A stretch of DNA of 64,000 nucleotides from positions 477,985 to 541,984 of the forward strand of contig NW_004450482.1 in NCBI RefSeq assembly GCF_000321225.1, written 5' to 3'. The translations under genes and the position numbers were made by a program. The notes below the pieces were generated by a model. It made no database searches. It was given only the letters and a program-made list of their open reading frames with translations, and was not told the DNA's origin. The stretch is from Odobenus rosmarus divergens (lineage: Eukaryota > Chordata > Mammalia > Carnivora > Odobenidae). This document shows, in pieces, positions 9,661-21,066 of this stretch. Every line of letters starts with the position of its first letter. Position 1 is the stretch's first letter.

Positions 9661-12117
9661 TTTTCAATAGCAGTATTAGCGCTCTTGATTATTTTGAAAT
9701 CATGACAGTGGAATCATGTAAAGATTGTGACAAATAAGATGTGTGCAAGAAATAAGATTTCATTTTTATTTTGTTAGCATTTTTTTGCCAGTTGTTTTAA
9801 ATGAGTGTTTAAAATAGGAAGGCTGATGTAAAAAATGTGCCAATTATCAGTATATTATTTATGCATTCCCCAAATAGATTTTGAATCTCTCAACTCAAGC
9901 AGTTTTCAAATTGAAAATATATAATTACTACTTTCAAGTCTGTCCCTTCCAGATTGGGCTTTTAGCTCTCGCTCTGTAGCTGACTCAGACTTCACCAGGG
10001 CGGGTGACAAAAAAGAAAGAGCTGGGCATGGTCTGGTGCTGGGGTGACAAGGGAAGGATAGGAGGAGAGGCCTAGTGTCTCAGGGCATAGAAGCACAGAT
10101 TACACTGCTCAGCAGTGGGTTGGGTGGGTTTGATGTTAGAGCCAGATCATCAAAATTTTCTCCTAAAATTATAGTCCATAATTTGGTAAGGCAGATGAAA
10201 CACCAGTATTTTAGAATCCATGATCCTAAATTAAGAAATAAATTATAGCTTTGAGATTCTACATCAGTCAAAAATCATGAAACCCATTCACTTTAAGTAA
10301 TGATTTCTTTTAATAGTAAATAAAAATTATTTTTCTTTCACTTGGCCCAATGTAACAGCTAGAAATAAAGGAATAGTGTTGCATATAAATGTTCCTATTG
10401 AATCATTATTCCTGGTAGATTTGCCCAAAAGTACCTGCCATGCCATTGCCTTTCTCCCCAAATTTTGTGTGTGTGTGTGTGTGTAGTATAGGGAGAACAA
10501 GAGGAAGGCAGAGAGAAAAGAGAGAAAGGAAGAGGGAGAGATAGAAGGAGAGAAAATATTTCCCTCTCTTGTCACCTGGCACAACATTTCTTATATAGTG
10601 TTGGTGCTGAGAGGTGAAGCTTCCCCGAATGCATGGGGTTGTTGCCCCTGTGAAATCCCAGAAGATCTTTAGTTCTCAGGATGATGGCTTTCCTGGCTGT
10701 AAAATTTCTCTGGGTATTGTCAGCACTGGGTTCCACACTGACCTTCACTCCCCTTTCCTCCTTTGAAACCCATTGGCTCAGAACCATGACTTGTGTAACT
10801 TAGACAAGTCACTGTCCTGCACTTTTGCGTATTGAACTCCTCTCTGACACTTTTGTTACTACTTCCACGGGATCTTCTCTGTCCTTTAGCTCCAAGTTTC
10901 AACAAGACAGGTGGAGCTGGACAGGGACTTCTGTAGTGCCACCTCATTTAGTTAATGCCTGTAGCAGGCTGCACCTGCAACTCCTAACCTCTGTGAGCCA
11001 GAAAAGTCCACTGATTCTTTTTTAGTCAAGTTAAGTATGACTGCAAGCCCCATCACTCAGTTTAATCCCAGTCATTACTGGGCAGGCACCTTACTCCCCC
11101 TCCAGGGATCCAGGGATTTCCATGCTACTCAGACCTTCAGAGAAGGGCCTCTAGTCCACAGACAGCCTCCTAGTTCAGGTCTCTGTACCTGGAAATCATG
11201 GTCTCATTCCTCTTTTGCAAACTGTCATCTCAGAATTAACTGGTGAGTCTGGGAATACTGTGCAAGGCATCCAGCCACTCTATCAGATGAGGGCTGTCAG
11301 ATTGCCAGCAACAGTTTGTACCCCATCATCATCTGAGTGGCCTGAATTTCACTTATCCATGTGTGAATGCACCCAGAGAAATGCTTTTTCTGCTTGCAAG
11401 CCTCACTCCCATATTAGGAGAGCAACACTCCATCAAACAGTTAGACTCATTTCTTGTGACAGAGGCATATAATGCGCCATTCTAAAAGTCTATAATCATT
11501 TGCTAGCTCTAAAGTTGATATGTCAGGGCTTTCTTCTTGTTGCATTTTAACTACCTACTTCATTTCAAAATGTTCTGGATGTGATTCTCTTTATTGATGT
11601 AGGGAAATGTTGTATGCAGTTAGGGTCCCATTAGCAGTTCAGCAGGGAATTGTCTGCATTCTAGCGGTGTTCAGAAGATAACCCAAACGCAAATACCCAT
11701 TATGTCTGCTCCTTTGGCTAGCAATTCCAAGCCATCTGGATACAGTTGGTATGGTTTTATGAGAAAGGGAGATGGTTAGGGGGCAGGGGGAGGGGTGGAC
11801 ACCTAGTGGTGGAAATTCTGAATAGCATTCCTTGCTCCAAAGACTGTAAGACACAGTCTTACACTTTTAACACCTAACAACAATGCTATTATACTACCAA
11901 AAAAATTCCTGGTACTTCTCTGACATCCTGTATGTAATACCCAGTCCACATTCAAACGTATTTGTGTGGCTGCCTGGCTTAAAGCAGTATCAGACTCCAC
12001 TGTCCACACTTGGAAATACCCACATGTCTGTTGAATGTCCTTTGTTCTCCAGCAGAACCTCGATCTGCTTGTTTTCCGTAGCATGTGATGCCAGCAAGCC
12101 AGGTCAGAGGACCCAGA
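9661..12117. other. No gene recognised; short (TG)n and purine-rich tract
   Basis: A (TG)n run sits at 10466-10484, followed by a purine-rich stretch to about 10556. Several open frames of 60-120 codons (for example 10327-10587 -, 11803-12171 -, 11883-12362 +) show no domain and overlap each other on both strands. From 10600 to 11450 the base composition is more balanced, but I find no exon structure. Confidence 0.5.
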
Positions 12118-12690
12118 TGGGGTCCCACAGGACCAGCCAACAGGGTCCCTTGCGCACAGGATGGAAATCAAACATGAGCCAGCAGGAGGTGAAAGCAGAG
12201 TTTATTGAAGATATAGAGGGAGTGCAGATACAGACAGAGTGTCTGGAAGACTCAGAAAGGAAAGGAGAGTCTCGTCTTTGGAGTCTGAGAGTTTTTACTG
12301 AGGACGGTGGTCTTGTGTGCATGTCCTCTTGGGCATCCAGGAACCAGTTAGAACAAAGATGAGGGCCCGGGTGTTATTCTTTGGAGCCAGGGGTCTTGGC
12401 ATTGAGATGTCTAGCTCTGGTGATCTGGAATACACATATGATCACTTTATCCAGTCGTTCTCATCTGGTCCTTCCTTAGATGTTATCTGTTCTAGAGAAA
12501 TCATAAACTCCTTGTCCCTTACAAGGAGGACATATGCTATTTGCATTACAAGGCATATGTCAAGTGGGATGGAAGTGCAGGTCCTAGCAAGATTTGAAGC
12601 AGGAAAAGGAGAAAGAGCAGATTTTTATGGAGCCCTTCAGTTTCCCTATCTCATGCTGATTTGTTGAAGACATTTGGCAGTTTCCTTTCT
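12118..12690 (-). mobile_element. Endogenous retrovirus LTR (class I-like), minus
   Basis: In sense orientation (minus strand) an AATAAA poly(A) signal (plus-strand 12201-12206) is followed by 'ctctgctttcacctcctgct', 'gtttgatttccatcctgtg' and an end '...gggacccca', the layout of an LTR R-U5 with a CA terminus at 12118. The U3 part extends rightwards; its far end is uncertain and I place it near 12690. No internal genes are visible beside it, so it is probably a solo LTR. I could not match a target duplication. Confidence 0.6.
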
Positions 12691-13039
12691 CACTGAGCCA
12701 TTTAACTTTTTCTATTGCCCCCCTTCTCTGAATTGCAAATACTGCATCACATCAGGTGCCATCTCTTCCACTTTTAATAGCTAGAGTTTCTCGGTGCAAA
12801 ACTACTCCCCCTCCTCAATTAGATCTATTTGGTTACCTGGAAAGACTACTGTATAGGAAATGGAGGATAAATGTGGAGATCTTTCCCTCCAGTTGCCGGT
12901 TTGCAGAGAGAGCGGTGCCCCAGTTCTCTCCAGTGTCACCCAGTAACTGTTCTTCTCTCTCTCCTCCTGCTCCCCTTGCCCCTCGTTCTCTTCCCTTTCC
13001 TTCTGTCTCTCCTCTTTCCCTCCTCACCCTGGCACCTTG
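12691..13039. other. Unassigned; CT-rich tract
   Basis: A pyrimidine-rich stretch runs from about 12950 to 13025. Overlapping open frames on both strands result from that tract. Confidence 0.5.
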
Positions 13040-13375
13040 TTAAATATCATTATAAACTCAGCCTTCTTATATATTCAGTGCATTTCAGTCAGTTACAATG
13101 GTTACCTTTTGATTCTCACATATTCCTATCTTTGGAGAATGGAAGCCTCCACAAGTTGGCTTCTGTGACTTTTGACATGACTCTCCTCAGGACGTCCCAG
13201 AATCTCTTTTCACATTTCTTTCTCAAGCCCTGGAATCAATTATCCCTCTCCAGAGCTCTGCCCCAATTCGGTAGGGAATGGCTTTTAGAAAATAACATCA
13301 GGCATCTATGGTTGGGTTTTGCTATTATTTGGAGGTCACAGTTTCTAGAACCTTCTATGGTTCAGAGCTAGGAAA
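13040..13375. repeat. Probable ancient L1M 3'-region repeat
   Basis: 'catttcagtcagttacaatgg', 'ttttgattctcacatattcc', 'gagaatggaagcctccacaag' and 'cagagctaggaaatacat' correspond in order to an interspersed repeat that I recall as an old L1M 3' segment. Orientation and exact family need a library search. Confidence 0.45.
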
Positions 13376-14619
13376 TACATAGTGTTTAAAGAAAGGAGTT
13401 GGGACCAAGGGTCAGCCCCACATTTGTCAGTCTTCCACCAGGCCTTTCCCTGGGGATAGTGGATTTTGATGTTTGTCCATCTCTCTGGGATCTCCTTCTT
13501 TTGCACCCCTCTCACCCCATCACAGGGGCACTTTGTTTTTCCTGGCCCAGGGCTTCTGCCCTATTCAAAGGACACCTTGCTTTTGCAACCATCTAGTATC
13601 TGTGACCATCGCAGAGCTCCCTGTGCAATCCATCAGCCCCTCTGCCAGGCACACTTTCTGCACTTACCTACAGTTTGGGGTCTGCACTGACTTCTGGTTT
13701 CACCATCATTTGCTGACCCATGGACCTGGTTTCTATCAGGGGCCAAATCCTCCTTTTGGAAGGATGGAACCTTGTGGGCAGCCTATGGGACCTCAGGTAT
13801 CTCCTGCATCATCCATGACCCCAACACCCCATGCTAACCCCAGCTACCAGTGTGGCCACCACCAGTATTTTAGGGCTCAGGCTATTCCCTGACATTGTCT
13901 GTTTCTTTCAAAGATATTATCCATGAGTTTTCCATATACTATCCCCATCGATCTGTTTGTTTTGCATTGGGAATTTGGGGAAATCCAGAAACGATGCAGA
14001 CATTCTGATTCCATGGCCCAATAATGTTTTAAATTAAAATTAGTATATAATTAAACATAGCCTAGACATATGCCTCTTATGGAGACATTACAGACATGTT
14101 CTCAGTGGAGAAGATAAAACAAAACAAATGCCAGAAAGCAAGGCAAATGGGCCCCTGGTGGTTCAGCATCCCTCAGGATTGTCCTAAAGAAGGGAAGCCT
14201 TTATTCTCTTTCCCTCACAATGCATCCTGACCTTTGTGCTAAGAATAGTTCAGTTGTTGCTTTAAACATTTCTAGTTCACCTCTAACTGCTGGTTACGAT
14301 GAAAGAAAAGAGCCATTGTCCCTTCCTTTTAAGCACACCTGCAGAGCCACCCAGCAGAATGGCTTGGAGCAGCAGGTCTGGGGCAAACCAAAAAAAAAAA
14401 AAAAAAAGACTTAGAGAGTAGCTCTTAGCAACCTTGCATTAAAAAGGCTTGGAGCTTAAAAAAAAAGACTTGAAGCACAAAGCTGGTATTAGGGAAACTT
14501 ATTTTGACCTGTGTAAATAGAAATGCTGAAAAAATAATAATAAACAAGCAAAAAAGACATTCTGTAGCTTAAATTTGTCTCCTAAGTAAAATTAAACTTG
14601 TTCCTTTACAAAAAAAAAA
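13376..14619. other. Unassigned; open frame 13473-13892 and poly(A) run 14391-14407
   Basis: This stretch holds a 139-codon plus-strand open frame (13473-13892) that I do not recognise: it is rich in proline, histidine and phenylalanine and has no signal peptide or membrane segment that I trust. A 17-base A run at about 14391-14407 could be the tail of an old retroposed sequence. A motif at 14241-14280 recurs at 15142-15181. Confidence 0.35.
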
Positions 14620-14700
14620 TTTTATTAAAATATATTGACACACAGTGTTTCATTAGTTCCAGGTATACAACGTAGTGAAAATCTGTTCTTTTTTTTTCTT
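14620..14700 (-). mobile_element. L1 LINE 3' terminal fragment, minus
   Basis: 'ttttattaaaatatattgaca', 'cattagttccaggtatacaac' and 'tagtgaaaatctg' resemble the reversed 3' end of L1MA-like elements. Only about 80 bases remain. Confidence 0.55.
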
Positions 14701-15209
14701 TTAAGAAATCATCATACTCTTTGGTATGCTAATGCAAAACACACACATATATATATAATAGCAATGCATATAATAATGAATTTCTTAAAGAAAGAGCCAG
14801 CAGGCAGCATCCCCCAGCTAACTTGACCACCCACCCATTTTACACTTATATTTTAACAGTTCAATCCCAAGAAACACAGCTATAGAATGAGTGTAACGGG
14901 GCTCTCGCACTTATTAGCACCAAAAAACTACTGTGAGCTTAAGAAAAGTAATAATATTTATTCTTTAACAACTTATTTATGAACTAGTGTTTACTGAATA
15001 GCCTGGTGTCATCCCAGGTCATGCTAGTTATGCCGCCGAAGGAGACAAGAGTGTTAGGAAATCATCATAACAGAACATGATGAGTTCAGCAGTTATAAAG
15101 TATGAGGAACTATGGCTAAAAGAACAAGAGATCTTTATAATAAGAATAGTTTTATTGTTACTTTAAACATTTGTAGTTTATTTCTAGTGTTAAAAGTTAA
15201 ATTGAGGCA

Positions 15210-15304
15210 TGTTAAAATTTTAACTTTATTTGCGCAAACATCAGTTCGAGTCAGGCAGTGCCAACCCAGAAGTGGTTAAAAGCGCCCCAATGACAGGAAC
15301 AAGG
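15210..15304 (-). mobile_element. Possible ERVL-type LTR 3' end remnant
   Basis: On the minus strand the order 'gggttggcactgcctgac', 'gtttgcgcaaataaag' and 'ttaaaattttaac' looks like the poly(A) signal region and end of an ERVL-like LTR. The upstream part would be expected to the right, but the next LTR starts at 15305, so only a remnant could be present. Tentative. Confidence 0.3.
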
Positions 15305-15710
15305 TGATGTGGTTTTGGAATATAGGTGAGGTTCAGTGGGATGGAGTCCGGAGTCAATGACCAAGAAAGAATTCTTGAGACATCTTTGGTGCAAAATGGT
15401 GGTTTATTAAAGCCGGGGACAGGACCCATGGGTGGAAAGAGCTGCTGCATGGGGGTTGTAAGGGGTGGCTGATTATATACTATGGGGTTAGGGGAGGTAA
15501 GGAAAAAGGGACGTTTCAAAAGAACTTTCATATGCAAAAGAGGACCTAGAAGATACCAGAAAACTTGCCATTGTCAAGTTAAGGTTGTTTATCCCTCTAG
15601 CAAGGCATTAACATGAAGATAGTTGGGAGCTTCCTGGAGGAATACACTCTGCCCACTTCAAGTATCTGTCAATGGGCTGCAGGTTATAAGGGCATTTAAT
15701 CATATCTACA
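15305..15710 (-). mobile_element. Class I ERV-like LTR, family X copy 1, minus
   Basis: Sense (minus) order: TG start at 15710, U3, poly(A) signal AATAAA (plus-strand 15403-15408), then 'accattttgcaccaaagatg', 'aattctttcttggtcattga' and a CA end at 15305. This is the standard gammaretrovirus-like R-U5 layout. The purine-rich 'caaaaggaaa' directly upstream of the TG (plus-strand 15711-15720) could be a polypurine tract, which would make this a 3' LTR with internal sequence to its right. It is the most diverged of four related LTR pieces between 15.3 and 21.1 kb. Confidence 0.65.
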
Positions 15711-15720
15711 TTTCCTTTTG

Positions 15721-16065
15721 GAAGCTAAGTCATTGATGATAGGAATGCTTTCGTTCTTGTAGACTGCTAAAACATCTGTAAACTGAGGGAGACTCATGTC
15801 TTGTAGGATTGTGATCTCCGTAAGTTATTTGTTTTTCCTTTAGGGTAGCCGAGAGTGCCTGAGGAATTTCACATATATCCCATGGCGGGGGTTGAGGGGT
15901 GTCAGCTTCTGCTTTGTCCTCAGCTTGCCTTCTGTTCCCTCATCATAGGGGCAAAGCTTTTAAGGAGCAGACATGGAAGCAAAGCAAGGAAATGATTTGA
16001 TTAGTTATAGCTTAAGCAGTTTCCTTATTTGGGAAAGCCTAGCTGACTGTTTATGTTTGCTTGTT
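15721..16065 (-). other. Possible internal ERV remnant next to LTR copy 1
   Basis: If 15711-15720 is a polypurine tract, this stretch would be the end of a proviral interior read on the minus strand. I recognise no gag, pol or env motif in it. It may equally be unrelated host DNA. Confidence 0.25.
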
Positions 16066-16082
16066 CTTAAATTTCATTTTCT

Positions 16083-16278
16083 TTTTTTTAAAGATTTTAT
16101 TTATTTATTTGTCAGAGAGACAGAGAGAGCGAGCACACAAATGGGGGGAGCGGCAGGCAGAGGGAGAAGCAGGCTCCCCACTGAGCAGGGAGCCTGATGT
16201 GGGACTTGATCCCAGAACCCTGGGATCATGACCTGAGCCGAAGGTGGATGCTTAACCAACTGAGCCACCCAGGCATCC
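16083..16278 (-). mobile_element. Can-SINE (SINEC), minus
   Basis: Reversed head 'tgagccacccaggcatcc' at right, reversed tail at left. A perfect 17-base duplication 'cttaaatttcattttct' lies at 16066-16082 and 16279-16295. The body has the 'gcggcaggcagagggagaag' form, the same CT-rich subfamily as the copies at 3393 and 3596. Confidence 0.95.
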
Positions 16279-16295
16279 CTTAAATTTCATTTTCT

Positions 16296-16693
16296 GGAAT
16301 ACCAATGCATTTATAGGACTTGACTCTGGCTTAGGTTTTGGTTTGCTTACAGAAACTACCAAGGCATTAGAGCCACCGGTCTATTAGCCTATCTGTTTAA
16401 TTGTTTTAACACTAGTGATTGCCTCTGCTTTCGAAAGTCAGAAAGGCTTCCCAGAAGTAGTGCCCAGAGAGTACAAGTCTGAGAACTTGCATGGCAGAGA
16501 GCTGAAAGAGTTGGGAGTGTCCAGTCCCAATGTGTCATCTACCACTGTGTGATTTTCCACTGGAAGGAGAGCTTGGAAAATTCTGGGATTCAAATGCTGA
16601 ATTCAATGCCTGATTTTAAATAAAGCCACAAAGAGCATCAGTGACAATGCTCAAGTTATGACTCTTGAATTAATGGATATTGTGTGGAAGAGT
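16296..16693. other. No recognised feature
   Basis: About 400 bases between a SINE and an LTR. No repeat or exon seen; it could be decayed ERV interior if the flanking LTRs once belonged together. Confidence 0.4.
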
Positions 16694-17481
16694 TGGTTTT
16701 GAAGTGGGAAAGTGAGGTTCTTGTCTCACGGAATCAAAGAATGAATCTTGCAGACAAAGGAGAGTGAGTAAAGCAATAGAGTTTTATAAAGCAAGGATAC
16801 AGAAAAAGCTCTGAAGAGTGAGAGGGGTCCCAACAGGGTTGCCAATGTGGGCCTCCACTGACAGTCTTTTATTTAGAACTGACCAGAAAGCTTGTGGCCT
16901 TAACATTCTTGTGATGTCTTGGTTAGAGTAAGGACCGGTGATAAAATCTTCAATGGCTCACATCTTCTTTGGGGTCTGCTCATTCTTTGTTGGTCACAAG
17001 TGACAGTTATAAAAGCTCCCCATCTCTGACACCAAGGGCAGGGTGATTTGGTTTGTTCCCTTATCTCTGGTTTCATTATGTCTCAGCATTTCTGTGAGCT
17101 TGATCACATAGCCCCCTATCTATCTCTCCCTACCTAGCCTCGCCTGTCCCTTACTCAATGAGACCCTTCAGATGTATATCGGTGGGTCGTACACTTAGGG
17201 GATGATTGCCAACATGTATCTTTGCGGGGGGTGGGTAGAGATAAAGGAAGTTTCCAAAGGAATTTTTATATGTTAAAGTAGACTTACAGGATCCTGGTTG
17301 GGGTGGGGGGCAGGCTAAGTTTGCTTTTTGCCCTTAGCAAAGTGTCAACGTCCAAGCAGTTGAGTCCCTAGGTAATGTCACTCTAGGAGAATGTCACTCC
17401 ACCTGTTTTAAGGACCTGTCAATGGGCTGCAAGTAGTAAGGAAATCTAATAATTTTTCTTTTGCCTTTGTTTCCTACATCA
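16694..17481 (-). mobile_element. ERV LTR, family X U3 with a different R-U5 (copy 2), minus
   Basis: The sense 5' end is at 17481 ('tgatgtaggaaacaaaggc'). The U3 part (17150-17481) closely matches copies at 19075 and 20620. The R-U5 part (16694-16830), however, reads 'actcactctcctttgtctgc', 'gattcattctttgattccg' and 'gagacaagaacctcac', unlike copies 1 and 4. The poly(A) signal position reads TATAAA instead of AATAAA. The LTR may be a recombinant or two abutting elements; I found no target duplication. Confidence 0.6.
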
Positions 17482-17579
17482 GTTTGGCTTGTGTCACACC
17501 TACCTGGGTGTGTCTCATTTCTGTGGTTCATTAAGCAGAGGGACACTCCTTAACTGCTTCAATGCATTTCAATCTCTTT

Positions 17580-17740
17580 TTTTATTAAATTAATTAATTA
17601 TTTCAATTAATTCACAGAGAGAGAGCACACAAGCTCCACGCTGAGCATGGAGCCCGATGTGGGACTTGATCCCAGGACCCTGGGATCATGAACTGAGCCG
17701 AAGGCAGACGCTTAACCAACTGAGCGACCCAGCCGTCACA
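17580..17740 (-). mobile_element. Can-SINE (SINEC), older type, internally shortened, minus
   Basis: Reversed head 'tgagcgacccagccgtc' has several substitutions. The CT-rich body is reduced to a few bases beside 'cagagagagagcacaca'. A 15-base duplication 'catttcaatctcttt' at 17565-17579 and 17741-17755 is still exact. Confidence 0.9.
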
Positions 17741-17755
17741 CATTTCAATCTCTTT

Positions 17756-19074
17756 CTAAAAACTTTGCAGGACTGCCAAGAAGACTAGCTTAACCAAACC
17801 ATGGAAAATGATATGAGGCATCTTATAGATGCTCCAACAGAGATTATGAGTATTATTGACTCAGTTAATACTTACTCTTGGTTAAAAACCACAACTCATA
17901 CAAGCCTAAATGTCAGAAATTATGAAATTCCTCTTCAGAAATACAAATCAATGCCAGAATCAAAAATACTACTTATTTTGTAAATGAAAATAGTATCATC
18001 AATGAAGTGCCACGATTTACCATTTTGAAACATGTCCAGTTTAGCAATCTAGAAAAGCAGTGTTGTCAGTCTTCCCTCTAAGAGCAGCTTGCAACAATGT
18101 CCCATGCATTGTCCCATGCCCCTTGCAAGGCAGTGTCACTATGCATTCATTGTATGTGTCCACGATAATAATGCATTAGTCACATTCAAAAAAGGGGCAT
18201 TGTGCTTTTTCCATTTTTGTTGATAACGGTGCCACCAGTTTTGTAATCACTTATTTTCGGTCTACTAACTTCTTTGCATAACAAATTCCTCTGATTTTTG
18301 TGATGAAATCCTCATGGTTTGATGCTTAGTCTGACTCCCAAGAAATTTATCTTTTTCTCCTCTGCTAGAGTATGAAAACTTTAATCAAGAAGTACCCAAG
18401 TGAGCAATTTCCAGTTTGAAAATGTTCAGAATTCACCTCTTTCCAGAGTACAAAGAAACACAACACCCTAGGGTTCTATTCCTGGGTCAGGAACCCATTT
18501 ATCTTGTGTCTTCAAAAGTTTGATTCCCTATTTGTTGCCACTTGTTCCTTATTCTTTCATGTCAGGAACTTCAAATGCCACAGTATGTGGAGGTCAGAAG
18601 AAGCACGGGGTGCTTGGAAAAGGAAACAACGTAATGATGTAAGGTGGGGAAGGGGAACAGTTCCCTCTTCAGCCTGGTATGACTCAAAACAGTGCCTCTG
18701 TTTTTAATCTCTGTTACCAAACTGTCCTCTGCTGTCACAGTAAGTTCATCACCTTTTAGATGTAACTGAAGGCAGCTCTGAGGAGTCAGAGCAGTTCTAC
18801 CTCTGAGTGCATTGTGCTCGCTGGTAGACTGCCTGCTGGAACATCCTTGGATCTTTGGCTTTCCCTGGGAAACACTGGGCTCAATGTGCTTCATCTTCAT
18901 GTCACAGAGAGTTCATGAAGATGTTAGCTGGCACCTAGGGGTGATAGTGATAAATTGGGCATGACCACCACACTCTTTCTGAAGAAACTTATTAATATCT
19001 AAGTAAAGCTGTGGGAACTGTTAGTTTAGAAAACTGAGTGGATTTATACCTTTCAACAGCAACTGAGAACAGAC
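17756..19074. other. No recognised feature
   Basis: Unassigned DNA between two LTR pieces. Open frames at 17801-17983 (+), 18504-18707 (+) and 18571-18900 (-) have no domain. Confidence 0.5.
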
Positions 19075-19290
19075 GTAGAGATAAAGGAAGTTTCCAAAGG
19101 AATTTTTATATGTTAAAGTAGACTTACAGGATCCTGGTTGGGGGGCTAACTTTGCCTTTTGCCCTTAGCAAAGTATTAACATTGAGGCAGCTGAGTTCCT
19201 AGAGGAATGTCACTCTGCCTGTTTGAAGGACTTGTCAATGGGCTGCAAGTAGTAAGGAAATTTAATTTGTCTTTTTCTTTCAGATCACTT
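19075..19290 (-). mobile_element. ERV LTR fragment, family X U3 (copy 3), minus
   Basis: Only the U3-distal part is present. The first 69 bases (19075-19143) are identical to 17235-17303 in copy 2, and the rest ('agcaaagtattaacattgag', 'tgtcaatgggctgcaagtag', 'taaggaaatttaattt') stays close to copies 2 and 4. The sense 5' end near 19290 is 'tgatctgaaag', slightly changed from the family start. No R-U5 is attached on the left. Confidence 0.7.
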
Positions 19291-20388
19291 AGTGACAGTT
19301 GCTTTCAAATGCATTTTCATCCTCAGGTGGCCCAGTGCCCCTCTGGTAAAGTACTAGACTTGCCTATACTGTAGCTTGCATTCACCTTCTCGAGATTCAT
19401 TGATCAACCCATTTCTGTTAGCCAACCCCAACTCCTTTCATACCCTCAAGCTCAACACAGGGCTCCAACCACATCATCATTTACCCTATTATCTTCACCC
19501 CAACTTAGATCCCATTTCTAAGGTGAACCTATACCCTTGTGTGTGCACATGCACATGTGCATTCTTGCAAGGGTTCAAGCAGGGTCAGTTCTAGAGATTA
19601 TTGGAAAACACCACCACCAGCAGCTCTATTTTTGTTCCTTGTTCTTCTGTTTCTTCCTTCATTCTCCCTGGCTCCAAACCCACTGACTAACACTAATGCT
19701 GTCTCTGTTAGCATAGACACAGACCTTATGGCCTCTGAAAATTCTCTAATATTTAGATAGGGCTCGAGATTCGGACTGACCAACCAAATGCACAAAATTG
19801 TTTTGGTTTGGTATTTTAAGGTTTGTTTTAGTCTTCTCAGACTACAATAACAAAATACCATAGTCTGGGTTACTTAAACAGCAGAAATTTATCGTCTCAC
19901 AGTTCTGGAGGCTGGGAAGTCCAAGATCAAGGTGCCGGCCAATTGGGTTACTGGTAGGACCTCCTTTCCTATCTTGCAGATCGCAGCCTTCTTTCTGTGT
20001 CTTCACACGGCAGAGACTCATATAAGGACACTAATCCTATCTCACTGGAGCCTCATGCTTATGACCTCATTTTAGCCTTAATTACTTCCATAAAGGCCTT
20101 CTCTCCAAATATAGTTATATTTGAAATGGTTTGAAGTGGTGGGGTTCAGAGCCATTGGTCAAGAAAAAATTCCTGAGACGTCTTCAGTGCAAAAGGTGGT
20201 TTTATTAAAGCATGAGGACAGGACCTGTGGGCAGAAAGAGCTGCTGTCCTGGGGTCGTGAAGGGTGGCTGATTATATACTTTCAAGTTGGAAGGGAGTTA
20301 GAGGTAGCATAAAGCTCTAAGGAATTTTGGAAGCAAAGTTTCCAGGACCTTGAGGGGGCTAGCTATTGTTAGAAAAAGGTCATTTATT

Positions 20389-20581
20389 GGGCGCCTGGGT
20401 GGCTCAGTTGGTTGAGCGACTGCCTTCGGCTCGGGTCATGATCCTGGAGTCCCGGGATCGAGTCCCACATCGGGCTCCCTGCTCAGCAGGGAGTCTGCTT
20501 CTCCCTCTGACCCTCTTCCCTCTCGTGCTCTCTATCTCTCATTCTCTCTCTCTCTCAAATAAATAAATAAAATCTTAAAAA
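20389..20581 (+). mobile_element. Can-SINE (SINEC), young-looking, plus, inside LTR copy 4
   Basis: Near-consensus head 'gggcgcctgggtggctcag', B-box area 'cccgggatcgagtcccaca', CT-rich body of the 'ctgaccctcttccctctcg' subfamily and 'caaataaataaataaaatct' tail. A perfect 16-base duplication 'aaaaaggtcatttatt' lies at 20373-20388 and 20582-20597. Confidence 0.96.
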
Positions 20582-20888
20582 AAAAAGGTCATTTATTACT
20601 GTCTAATAAAACCCTAGTCATGAGTCCCTTCAGATGTATATCGGTAGGTCATATACTTGGGGGATGATTGCTAACATATATCTTGGGGGGTAGAGATAAA
20701 GGAAATTTCGAAAGTAATTTTTATATGTTGAAGTAGATTCACAGGATCCTGGAGGTTGGGCTAAGATTGCCTTTGCCCTTAGCCAAGTATTAAATCAAGG
20801 CAGCTGAGTTCCTAGAAGAATGTCACTCTGCCTGTTTCAAGGACTTGTCAGTAGGCTATAGGTAGTAAGGAAATTTAATTTTTCTTTT

Positions 20889-21066
20889 TTTTAAAGATTT
20901 ATTTATTTACTGGGGGGGGGACGAGAGACAGAGGGAAAGAATCTTAGGCTGACTACCTGCTGAGTGCAGAACCCAGTGCAGGGCTCCATCCCAGGACCCT
21001 TGAGATCATGATCTGAGCCAAAACTAAGAGTTGAATGCTTATCCAACTGACCCAACCAGGTGCCCT
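20889..21066 (-). mobile_element. Can-SINE (SINEC), older, minus, inside LTR copy 4
   Basis: Reversed head is mutated ('ctgacccaaccaggtgccc'). Flanking 20-base copies at 20869-20888 and 21067-21086 differ at one base. It is more diverged than the SINE at 20389, so it probably inserted earlier in the same LTR. Confidence 0.88.

Noticed and set aside
11803..12362. Overlapping open frames 122 (-) and 159 (+) codons
   Set aside because: The right part is LTR sequence, both strands are open at once, and no domain is seen.
12756..13371. Overlapping 95- and 166-codon plus-strand frames
   Set aside because: They arise from a CT-rich tract and a probable old L1M repeat.
15241..15537. 98-codon minus-strand frame
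   Set aside because: It lies across an LTR R-U5 including its poly(A) signal; not a protein.
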